This document shows positions 1 to 6,283 of a DNA stretch of 16,005 nt, one piece after another. Source of the DNA: SYIM01 sp964581825 (GTDB lineage Bacteria; Pseudomonadota; Gammaproteobacteria; Burkholderiales; Burkholderiaceae_E). A model generated the notes under the pieces. That model ran no database searches. It was given only the letters and a program-made list of their open reading frames with translations, and was not told the origin of the DNA. A program made the translations under genes and the position numbers. Every line of letters begins with the position of its first letter. Position 1 is the stretch's first letter. Location of the stretch: the NCBI GenBank assembly GCA_964581825.1, contig CAZORB010000106.1, forward strand, positions 1-16,005, given 5' to 3'.

Positions 1-1274
1 AACCGCTTGAAGCTATACCCCGATCGAATCAGCCCACGGCGCCTGAGCGCAGGTGCCAGCCCATCGGTGAATTCGGCGATCGTTCGCCGGGTTAGGGTGT
101 GGCTCACGAGAAATCCGTCACCACCAATCGCCTGCATGGTTTCACCCATCTGGGCAGACACGGTATCGGGTGAGCCGACATAGTCAAACCCGCCCGATGC
201 GGTTTCCATCGCGATTTCGCGCAGCGTTTTCTGTGCGCCCGCCGCTTTGGTCAACGCGGCGGTTGAGGCTTGTGCTGCGTTCGTTTTGATCTCGGGAATG
301 GGTTGGTCCAGATCAAACTTTGAGAAATCCTTGCCGCTGGTATACGACATAAAGGCGAGCTTGTATTCCGCGAGCTTCGCTGCGCCTTGTTTGATCTGCT
401 CGAGTCGGTGATGTGCTCCCTCATCGGTTTCGTCTAACACTGCGGACATCATGTACAGAATTTTGATGTCGGTAGGCCGTCTTCCGTGTGAGAGCGCAAG
501 CCGATGGATATCGCTGCGGAATTCTCGCGCGGCATCAATTGAGCGAAACCGAGCAAGGATGGTGTCCGCATGCTTGGCCGCGAAACTGCGACCTGCTGGT
601 GACCCACCGGCCTGACATATCACTGGGCGCCCCTGTGGGCCTGCACAGGTGTTGAGCGGTCCGCGCACCTTGTGGAAGCGACCCACATGGTCGATGGGAT
701 GGATCTTGGTGAAGTCGGCGAACGTGCCTTGCGCTGCATCGTCAATGATGGCGTCGCTACCCCACGAGCCCCAGAGCTTATAAGCAACGTCCATCCACTC
801 GTCAGCCATCTCGTAGCGCAGGTCGTGCTCGTGGTGCTGATCAAGCCCAAAGTTTTGGGCGGCGCGGTCGTTGTGCGCGGTAACGATATTGAGCCCGACG
901 CGCCCCTCGGTGAGATGGTCAAGTGTGGCGGCTAGTCGTGCGCCGATAAACGGCGGATAAAACGAGGTGGTCATCGTCGCAACAATGCCCAGGTGCTGGG
1001 TTGCCTGTCCGATGAGTGGAACCAGGGGCATTGGATCGTTCTTAGGAATCATCCATGCCTTGCGCGCGAACCACTCCGGCGAACTGCCGTAAGAGTCAGG
1101 CACCAGTGAGCCGTCCTCGAGCATCATGTAGTCGAATCCGGCGCGCTCAATGGCGCGGGCCAGATCGATGTAGATGTCTGGCTTCATCCACTGGCTGCCA
1201 ATCGATCCCGACCAGGGCAGATTCCAGCCGTGGACGCCATAGCCTTGTGCGATAAACCATCCCATGTGGAACAT
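1..1274 (-). CDS. NtaA/SnaA/DszA-family FMN-dependent monooxygenase (LLM class), C-terminus cut by window edge
   Basis: I translated this frame by hand. It stays open from an ATG at 1274 to the window start (about 424 codons; the family is usually about 440-460 residues), so only the C-terminal end is missing. It belongs to the luciferase-like flavin monooxygenases of the nitrilotriacetate / pristinamycin / dibenzothiophene-sulfone monooxygenase type. These use reduced FMN from a separate flavin reductase and O2 to oxidise small organic or sulfur compounds in the cytoplasm. Family marks seen: GLNIVTAHNDRAAQNFG (about 127-143), the RYEMADEWMDVAYKLWGSW segment (about 153-171), the DHVGRFHKVRGPLN stretch (about 195-208), and GRPVICQAGGSPAGRSFAAK (about 215-234). 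The ATG lies 26 bases after the stop of the solute-receptor gene, with a weak GGGGA ribosome site, so the two are probably cotranscribed. No flavin reductase is in the window. Family assignment is firm; substrate unknown. Confidence 0.9.
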   Translation of the reverse strand, partial: MFHMGWFIAQGYGVHGWNLPWSGSIGSQWMKPDIYIDLARAIERAGFDYMMLEDGSLVPDSYGSSPEWFARKAWMIPKNDPMPLVPLIGQATQHLGIVATMTTSFYPPFIGARLAATLDHLTEGRVGLNIVTAHNDRAAQNFGLDQHHEHDLRYEMADEWMDVAYKLWGSWGSDAIIDDAAQGTFADFTKIHPIDHVGRFHKVRGPLNTCAGPQGRPVICQAGGSPAGRSFAAKHADTILARFRSIDAAREFRSDIHRLALSHGRRPTDIKILYMMSAVLDETDEGAHHRLEQIKQGAAKLAEYKLAFMSYTSGKDFSKFDLDQPIPEIKTNAAQASTAALTKAAGAQKTLREIAMETASGGFDYVGSPDTVSAQMGETMQAIGGDGFLVSHTLTRRTIAEFTDGLAPALRRRGLIRSGYSFKR

Positions 1275-1300
1275 GCAGGTTCCCCGTTATCCGTTGATCA

Positions 1301-2290
1301 TCAGTTTGGTGCGAGCCCAGCCTTGTCAATGACCTGCTTCCAGGCGGCAGCCTCGCGCTGCATCTGCGCGGCGAACTCCGATGGCGAGTTGCCCACAGCG
1401 GTCAGACCCAGTTCCTGGTACCGATCGCGAACGCCCGGGTCGGACAAGGCTTCTCGAATTGCATCGGCAATTCTGCGGATCAGGTCAGGGTCCGTCCCGG
1501 TGGGCGCCGACAGTCCCCACCAGTTTCCTGTACGAAGCGCTGGCATACCCTGCTCTGCGCTGGTGGGCACCTGCGGCAGTGCTGCCAGCCGGGTATCGCC
1601 CGCTACCGCCAGTGCCTTCAGTCGACCCGCCTTGACCATGGCCGCAACGGAACTGAAGGCGGTGATGTAAAGCTGCGTTTCGCCGTTAACCAGGCCCTGC
1701 ACGGCGGGCGGGCTACCCTTGTAGGGAACATGAACCATCTCAACGCCCGCGAGCTGGCGAAATAACTCCGCCGCGAGATGCGGCGGTGTGCCGATGCCCG
1801 GTGACCCAAACGCAAGCGGTGGCGAGGCCTTCGCTGCGAAAGCGGAGAGCCCACGCAAATCGTTGACGGGCATTGATTCGGCAACGACGACGACCGATGG
1901 CGCATTGCTCACCATGGTGATCGGCATCAGATCGCGAAGGGGGTCAAAGCGCATGCCGCGGATCAGATGCTGATTGGTGACGTAGTTGTTGGTGGCACCT
2001 AGCAGCAGGGTGTGCCCGTCAGGCCGCGCACGGACGACCTCTTCGGCACCGATGTTTCCAGATGCGCCCGCCTTGTTGTCGACGAGGAAGCGTGCGCCCA
2101 GCTTCGTCTCCAATAGTGGCTGGATCTGACGAAATGTGATGTCGCCTGTGTTACCGGGTGCGTACGGAACTACGATTCGAACCGCACGGTTCGGCCAGGG
2201 GCCGGATGGGTCCTGGGCCTGGGCAGGTAAAGTGAAAACGACGGTTGCAGCAACAAGGATCGCACCCGTGGCCAAAGAAGTTCTGAGCAT
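1301..2290 (-). CDS. Tripartite tricarboxylate transporter (TTT) substrate-binding protein, Bug/TctC family
   Basis: Periplasmic receptor of the Bug/TctC family, which captures organic anions (often carboxylates). The frame is open up to 2692, but the best start is the ATG at 2290. GGAGA sits about 7 bases upstream and the protein then begins with a clean Sec signal peptide, MLRTSLATGAILVAATVVF, ending near AQA at 22-24. This gives 329 residues, the usual family length. Family marks: NRAVRIVVPYAPG (about 34-46) followed by TGD, whose Asp50 lies where Bug proteins coordinate the ligand carboxylate; the NKAGASGNIGAEEV stretch; PDGHTLLLGA; and GTPPHLAAELF followed by VHVPYKGSPPAV. No TctA or TctB membrane gene is nearby, so this is an orphan receptor, as is common in Burkholderiales. 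It precedes the LLM monooxygenase by 26 bases, which suggests uptake and oxidation of the same compound. Confidence 0.92.
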   Translation of the reverse strand: MLRTSLATGAILVAATVVFTLPAQAQDPSGPWPNRAVRIVVPYAPGNTGDITFRQIQPLLETKLGARFLVDNKAGASGNIGAEEVVRARPDGHTLLLGATNNYVTNQHLIRGMRFDPLRDLMPITMVSNAPSVVVVAESMPVNDLRGLSAFAAKASPPLAFGSPGIGTPPHLAAELFRQLAGVEMVHVPYKGSPPAVQGLVNGETQLYITAFSSVAAMVKAGRLKALAVAGDTRLAALPQVPTSAEQGMPALRTGNWWGLSAPTGTDPDLIRRIADAIREALSDPGVRDRYQELGLTAVGNSPSEFAAQMQREAAAWKQVIDKAGLAPN

Positions 2291-2378
2291 CAATGATCTC
2301 CGCATAGTCGGCGCCATTCTGAACGAGCGCGGACTGGAGCGCGAGCGGGCGAGGGCTTCTTTGGATCGACGAAACGCG

Positions 2379-2408
2379 TTGCCTCCGTTCATGAGGGTCC
2401 GCGATAAT
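2379..2408 (+). promoter_or_regulatory. Probable sigma-70 promoter for the crotonase-nitrile hydratase operon
   Basis: A -35-like TTGCCT at 2379-2384 and a -10-like GATAAT at 2403-2408 are separated by 18 bases. Transcription would begin near 2415, just before the GGGAG ribosome site (2416-2420) of the gene starting at 2432. The leader would be only about 17 bases. The site lies in the 141-base gap between divergent genes. I could not find an equally good promoter for the minus-strand receptor gene in this gap. The match is by eye only. Confidence 0.4.
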
Positions 2409-2431
2409 CTGACCCGGGAGCCGCATTCAGC

Positions 2432-3271
2432 ATGAACTATCAAGATTTTCAACACATCGTGTTCGAGCCAAAGGGTGACGGGGTGTTGCTGCTCACCCTC
2501 AATCGCCCTGATGCGATGAATGCCACTAACGCGAGGCTCCACTTCGAGCTGTCGCGGGTTTGGGGCGTCGTTGCAGAGGATCCCGCTGTAAAAGTCGCGG
2601 TCGTGACCGGGGCTGGCGATCGGGCCTTTTCCGCTGGCGGTGATTTGAACTGGGTCGAGCAGATGATCGGCGACCCAGAGCAAATCGCCCATTTGCGCAA
2701 AGAAGCCGCGGACCTGGTGTACAACATGCTCGCCTGCGACAAGCCCATTATTTCGGCAATCAATGGCACCGCAGTCGGCGCCGGGCTCGCGGTGGCTTTA
2801 CTCGCTGACATCAGCATCATGTCTGAAGAAGCGCGAATCACCGACGGTCATGTGAAATTAGGCGTTGCTGCAGGCGACCATGCGGCCATCATCTGGCCGC
2901 TCTTGTGTGGCGTCGCCAAAGCAAAGTATTACCTGATGACGGCCGACTTCATTGATGGGCGCGAAGCAGAGCGAATCGGACTGGTGACCGCCTGTGTTCC
3001 GCGTGCGCAGGTACTCGAGCGAGCCTTGTCGGTAGCGGCTCGACTTGCCGCTGGCAGTCAACCAGCCATTCGCGGGACCAAGCAGGCCATCAATCAGTGG
3101 ATGCGGCTCGCCGGCCCAATATTTGATCACTCGCTTGCGCTCGAGATGCTCGGATTTCTGGGAGCCGATGCGCGAGAGGGGCTAGCAGCAGTACGAGAGA
3201 AGCGTCCTGCACGTTTTCCCAGCGCTGTATTGCCCGCGCCTGTTACCAATTCCGGAGCCGTTCAATCATGA
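2432..3271 (+). CDS. Enoyl-CoA hydratase/isomerase (crotonase) family protein lacking both canonical catalytic glutamates
   Basis: A 279-residue crotonase-fold protein, acting on acyl-CoA thioesters in the cytoplasm. The oxyanion-hole segments are present: AFSAGGDLNWVEQM (65-78) and INGTAVGAGLAVALLADI (110-127). By alignment to rat mitochondrial enoyl-CoA hydratase (GGGCELAMMCD and FGQPEILLG), the Glu144 position is Ala120 and the Glu164 position is His140 (DGHVKLG). A classic syn-hydratase is therefore unlikely. The pattern HVKLGVAAGDHAAIIWP (140-156) instead recalls a crotonase subgroup with a conserved GD after this loop, where Asp149 might act. Isomerase, hydrolase or C-C lyase activity is possible. 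The start ATG has GGGAG 11 bases upstream. Its stop overlaps the nitrile hydratase alpha start as ATGA, so it is the first gene of that operon and translationally coupled to it. Family certain, reaction unknown. Confidence 0.9.
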   Translation: MNYQDFQHIVFEPKGDGVLLLTLNRPDAMNATNARLHFELSRVWGVVAEDPAVKVAVVTGAGDRAFSAGGDLNWVEQMIGDPEQIAHLRKEAADLVYNMLACDKPIISAINGTAVGAGLAVALLADISIMSEEARITDGHVKLGVAAGDHAAIIWPLLCGVAKAKYYLMTADFIDGREAERIGLVTACVPRAQVLERALSVAARLAAGSQPAIRGTKQAINQWMRLAGPIFDHSLALEMLGFLGADAREGLAAVREKRPARFPSAVLPAPVTNSGAVQS

Positions 3272-3894
3272 GCCAAGATCCAGATGTCGATCGGATTAAC
3301 CGGGAGCTTGAAGCGCGAGTAAATGTGCTTGAGTCGCTCGTGATCGAGAAGGAACTGGTCGATCGAAAAGCGCTCGATGCGATTCTCGAGCTTTATGAAC
3401 ACAAGATCGGGCCGCGAAATGGCGCGCAGGTTGTGGCCCGCGCCTGGGTTGATCCTGCGTTCCGCCAATGGCTGCTCACGTCACCCGATCAGGCGATTGC
3501 TTCGCTGGGCTACACCGGCCGTCAGGGCGAGCACGTCGTCGTGGTCGAGAACACGCCCGATCTGCACAACCTGGTCGTCTGCACCCTCTGCTCCTGCTAC
3601 CCGTGGCCGCTGCTGGGGTTACCGCCATCCTGGTACAAGTCGGCGCCCTATCGAGCGAGGGCGGTGATCGACCCGCGCGGTGTGCTGGCCGAGTTCGGTG
3701 TGACGCTGCCGGAAAGTACGCGGATCCAGGTTTGGGATTCCAATGCAGAGGTTCGCTATCTGGTCCTACCGATGCGGCCTGCCGGTACCGAGAACTTGTC
3801 CGAAGAAGCTTTGGCGGCGATCGTTACGCGAAACTCGATGATAGGCACTGATGTGATCGCGGCCCCTGGTGCAGCGGCGGAGGTGGTGCGATGA
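3268..3894 (+). CDS. nthA: Nitrile hydratase subunit alpha, cobalt type
   Basis: Metal-bearing subunit of nitrile hydratase, which hydrates R-CN to the amide R-CONH2 in the cytoplasm as an alpha-beta heterodimer or multiple of it. The 208 residues match the usual length. The metal-binding claw VVCTLCSCYPWPLLGLPPSW begins at 103. Cys105, Cys108, Ser109 and Cys110 are the ligands; in the family Cys108 and Cys110 equivalents are oxidised to sulfinate and sulfenate. The Thr in CTLCSC, in place of Ser, marks the cobalt type. Other family segments are GPRNGAQVVARAWVDPAF (48-65), PYRARAVIDPRGVLAEFG (127-144), VWDSNAEVRYLVLP and VTRNSMIG near the C-terminus. The start overlaps the upstream crotonase stop (ATGA), with GGAG 10 bases before it. 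The stop overlaps the beta-subunit start in the same way. Thiocyanate hydrolase gamma is a relative, but the intact fused beta subunit argues against it. Confidence 0.96.
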   Translation: MSQDPDVDRINRELEARVNVLESLVIEKELVDRKALDAILELYEHKIGPRNGAQVVARAWVDPAFRQWLLTSPDQAIASLGYTGRQGEHVVVVENTPDLHNLVVCTLCSCYPWPLLGLPPSWYKSAPYRARAVIDPRGVLAEFGVTLPESTRIQVWDSNAEVRYLVLPMRPAGTENLSEEALAAIVTRNSMIGTDVIAAPGAAAEVVR

Positions 3895-4556
3895 ACGGTG
3901 TGCATGACATGGGCGGGATGCAGTGCTTCGGTCCCATCGAACAGGAGGCCAACGAGCCCCTGTTTCATCACGCCTGGGAGCGACGTGCCTTTGCGCTTAC
4001 CCTCGCTTTGGGTACTGGCGGCCGTTGGAACATTGACGCGTCCCGCTTTGTACGCGAGAGCCTGCCTCCGGTGCTGTATCTGGAGGGGGGCTACTACCGC
4101 GTCTGGTTTGAAGCGCTCCAGCAGCTGCTGCAACGCGCCGACCTCGTCAGCGCCGCAGAGTTGAGCGCGGGTCAGGCGCAGTCGACCGCTATGGTGTCGT
4201 CCCAGTTCAAGAGACTCGAGGCAGAGTCAGTCGGCGCGCTGTTTGCACGGGGATGGCCGTCCACCCGTGAACCCAGTGCCCCAGCCCGCTTCGCCGTAGG
4301 TGACTCCGTACGCACCATCAACCATCATCCAGCCACCCACACGCGACTGCCACGGTACGCCCGCGGTCGAACTGGAACGGTGCATGCAATTCGTGGCGTT
4401 CATGTGTTCCCGGACACGAATGCGGTGTTTGCTGGCGAACAGCCCGATTGGCTGTATTCGATTCGGTTTGAAGCCTCGGAGCTCTGGGGGCCAGACAGCA
4501 CAGCGTCGTGCGTTTATCTCGACTGCTGGCAGTCGTATCTCAGTCCGAACAAATGA
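3891..4556 (+). CDS. nthB: Nitrile hydratase subunit beta
   Basis: Partner subunit of the nitrile hydratase, 221 residues, full length for the family. It opens with the diagnostic MNGVHDMGGMQCFGPIEQE and then NEPLFHHAWERRAFALTLAL. Arg52 (SRFVRESLPP) sits where the conserved beta-Arg that contacts the oxidised cysteines of the alpha subunit is found. The second conserved Arg region is LPRYARGRTGTV (153-164). The C-terminal SH3-like barrel is visible from about 131: ARFAVGDSVRTIN, then WLYSIRFEASELWG and VYLDCWQSYL. The ATG at 3891 overlaps the alpha stop (ATGA) and is preceded by a strong GGAGG seven bases upstream, implying coupled, equimolar translation. Residues 11-12 are Gln-Cys where His-Gly is common, a minor oddity. 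Gene order alpha-beta-accessory is that of cobalt nitrile hydratases. Confidence 0.95.
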   Translation: MNGVHDMGGMQCFGPIEQEANEPLFHHAWERRAFALTLALGTGGRWNIDASRFVRESLPPVLYLEGGYYRVWFEALQQLLQRADLVSAAELSAGQAQSTAMVSSQFKRLEAESVGALFARGWPSTREPSAPARFAVGDSVRTINHHPATHTRLPRYARGRTGTVHAIRGVHVFPDTNAVFAGEQPDWLYSIRFEASELWGPDSTASCVYLDCWQSYLSPNK

Positions 4557-4571
4557 ACAGCGGTCCGTGCG

Positions 4572-4961
4572 ATGAGTGCTGAGCCTTCTGTGAACTCAAT
4601 GCAGCGGATCTGGCATCAAGGGCTGGTGGAGTCCTGCGGGTCAACATCAGCGGGGCCAGAGAGCGTTGGTTTCGAACATCCGTGGGAAGCACGGGCGTTT
4701 GCCATTGTCGTCAAGCTGGCTGAGGCCGGATTGTTTTCGTGGGCCGAGTGGGTGGCCTGTCTGGGCGAACAAATTCGGGCGTCAGAGCTTGCCAGCGCAA
4801 ACGGTTCGCGCGAACGCGCTTATTCCGAGCAGTGGATTGACGCCGCCGAGATGCTCCTGGTCCGAAAGGGCCTAACCTCGGTCGAGCAATTGCGTGCCCG
4901 TCGACTGGGCGCGTGGCCCAGCACCATGGACCACCATGCGCCGCAGAACCGCCCGCTCTAA
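4572..4961 (+). CDS. Nitrile hydratase accessory protein (activator / cobalt-insertion chaperone)
   Basis: A 129-residue protein of the nitrile hydratase accessory family, which binds the alpha subunit and helps load cobalt (self-subunit swapping) before exchange with the beta subunit. It resembles the N-terminal half of the beta subunit: FEHPWEARAFAIVVKLAEAG (about 34-53) parallels FHHAWERRAFALTLALGTGG (25-44) of the beta subunit encoded just upstream. The middle part AYSEQWIDAAEMLLVRKGL (about 83-101) corresponds to the beta YYRVWFEALQQLLQRADL stretch. It starts 15 bases after the beta stop. No good ribosome site precedes the ATG at 4572, so coupling to the beta gene or use of an internal ATG at 4599 is possible. 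It is the last gene of the operon; a minus-strand gene ends 40 bases downstream. Confidence 0.88.
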   Translation: MSAEPSVNSMQRIWHQGLVESCGSTSAGPESVGFEHPWEARAFAIVVKLAEAGLFSWAEWVACLGEQIRASELASANGSRERAYSEQWIDAAEMLLVRKGLTSVEQLRARRLGAWPSTMDHHAPQNRPL

Positions 4962-4968
4962 TTGATCA

Positions 4969-5006
4969 CGGTAGAGGCGACGTAGCAGCTGTGACCCCGC
5001 CTACCG
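4969..5006. terminator. Possible bidirectional terminator hairpin between convergent genes
   Basis: An inverted repeat joins CGGTAGAGGCG (4969-4979) to CGCCTACCG (4998-5006): nine base pairs with a two-base bulge and an 18-base loop. It sits between the nitrile hydratase operon end and the stop codon of the convergent oxidase gene, which it overlaps. No run of T follows on either strand, so classic intrinsic termination is doubtful; it could simply block read-through or protect 3' ends. Confidence 0.3.
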
Positions 5007-6128
5007 GTATGACACGCTAGCCGGTTCGACGTGCTCGAATAAATGCGGCCCAAGCTCGCTTAACGTTGTGCAACCGAGTTGTCCCATCGTGGTCAGCAGC
5101 TCTCGCTTAAGCAGACCGAACACATGTTCAGCGCCTGGCTGACCGGCCAGCGACAGTCCAAACAGGCCGGGGCGCCCGCTTAGTACGCCCTGGGCTCCCA
5201 GGGCGATGGCCTTGGCAATATCGCTTCCACGTCGAATGCCGCTATCCATGAGCACCGTCGCGCGATCACCGACTGCGTCAACGATTTCGGGAAGCGCATC
5301 GATAGGCGCTGCTGCGATGTCGAGGCATCGGCCGCCGTGATTCGACACCACAATGCCGTCCGCACCGCAGTCGAGCGCTCGTCGTGCGTCATCAGCCCTC
5401 AGAATGCCTTTAACGAGCAATTGCCGCGGCCAGCGGCGTCTCAGCTCGCGAATATCTTCGAAGGTGAGGTTTTCGGCGTACTCGGGCATCTTCTCGTATT
5501 GAGGAATACCCGTGGTGCGTTGATATTTTCCGATGACGTCAATCAGCCAGCGGGGATGCCGCAGCATATCGATCACTGAGCGCGGTGTGGCCTTAAACGG
5601 GAAGGTGTAGCCGTTACGTCGGTTGAATTCGCGGTTGGGCTGAACCGGCACGTCGGCCGTTACCAGCAACGCTTTGGCACCGGACGCTGCCACACGGTCG
5701 ATCAGCTTCCAGGTTTGCGCCCGGTCGGTGAACACGTAGAGCTGGTACCAAAGCGTGCCACCCAGGGCCACGATGTCTTCCAGGCTGCTCATCGATCGGG
5801 TTGCGATCGTGAAGGGGATTCCGGTGGCGGCTGCGGCTTTGGCGAGTTCCATTTCGCCCTGATACCAGACGAGCCCGGCGGCGCCGGTGGGCGCGATTGC
5901 CATCGGCATTGAAAAGCGTTCACCCAGCATGATCGCTTCGCAGTTGCGCTGACTGACGTCGATCAGTGCCTGCGGCCGCGCCTTGATCCGCCGCAGCGCT
6001 TCGCGGTTGTGCGCGATGGCCTCGTCGTCTTCGGCGCCGCGATCAATGAATTCAAAGATGCCCTTGGGCAATCTTTTACGGGACGCCTCACGGACGTCGG
6101 ACAGGTTGTAGAGTCGGTCGAGATTCAT
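5001..6128 (-). CDS. FMN-dependent alpha-hydroxy-acid oxidase/dehydrogenase (LldD / glycolate oxidase family)
   Basis: Oxidises a 2-hydroxy acid (lactate, mandelate, glycolate or similar) to the 2-oxo acid. I start it at the ATG at 6128 (375 residues), because MNLDRLYNLSDVREASRK is a typical family N-terminus. An in-frame TTG at 6167 would add 13 residues, and neither start has a clear ribosome site. Active-site residues, numbered from 6128: Tyr131 in YQLYVFTDR, Arg166 in PNREFNRRNGY, Lys240 in LLVKGIL, catalytic His264 and Arg267 in SNHGGRCLD. The FMN phosphate segment is DSGIRRGSDIAKAIALGA, then GRPGLFG. Two departures: the position of glycolate oxidase Tyr24 is Phe27 (IFEFIDRG), and the usual Gln after GGR is Cys. 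There is no membrane segment. The gene stands alone on this strand, convergent with the nitrile hydratase operon and divergent from phaC; substrate uncertain. Confidence 0.9.
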   Translation of the reverse strand: MNLDRLYNLSDVREASRKRLPKGIFEFIDRGAEDDEAIAHNREALRRIKARPQALIDVSQRNCEAIMLGERFSMPMAIAPTGAAGLVWYQGEMELAKAAAATGIPFTIATRSMSSLEDIVALGGTLWYQLYVFTDRAQTWKLIDRVAASGAKALLVTADVPVQPNREFNRRNGYTFPFKATPRSVIDMLRHPRWLIDVIGKYQRTTGIPQYEKMPEYAENLTFEDIRELRRRWPRQLLVKGILRADDARRALDCGADGIVVSNHGGRCLDIAAAPIDALPEIVDAVGDRATVLMDSGIRRGSDIAKAIALGAQGVLSGRPGLFGLSLAGQPGAEHVFGLLKRELLTTMGQLGCTTLSELGPHLFEHVEPASVSYR

Positions 6129-6283
6129 GGCGCGATCGTGCGGTGTTTGGCCGAGGCCGTCAAACAACTGATAAGAAATCCAATCTTGATCGAGATCGTG
6201 GGTGCCGGACGACTGCGGTCAAGCTTGGATGCTTCGATTGCGGGCAGCATACGCATTGATTCTGCAACGGTATTTGCCTGAAC
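6129..6283. promoter_or_regulatory. Divergent intergenic region between oxidase and phaC genes
   Basis: 155 bases separate the two divergent starts and must contain both promoters and any shared operator. I looked for -35/-10 pairs on both strands. The best plus-strand candidate, TTGGAT at 6225-6230 with CATACG at 6248-6253, is weak, and I found nothing convincing on the minus strand. No strong palindrome is evident. The start choices of both flanking genes (6128 or 6167; GTG at 6284) change the length of this region. Confidence 0.3.

Noticed and set aside
1230..1670. 146-codon plus-strand frame over the TTT receptor C-terminus
   Set aside because: Low-complexity Ala/Ser-rich shadow; the minus-strand receptor explains the sequence.
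2291..2692. N-terminal extension of the TTT receptor frame up to 2692
   Set aside because: It would overlap the divergent crotonase gene by 261 bases, and the extension lacks secretion features, whereas the ATG at 2290 has a ribosome site and begins the signal peptide.
3268..4961. Thiocyanate hydrolase instead of nitrile hydratase
   Set aside because: Thiocyanate hydrolase has the beta region split into two separate subunits; here the beta subunit is one intact 221-residue chain plus a distinct accessory protein.
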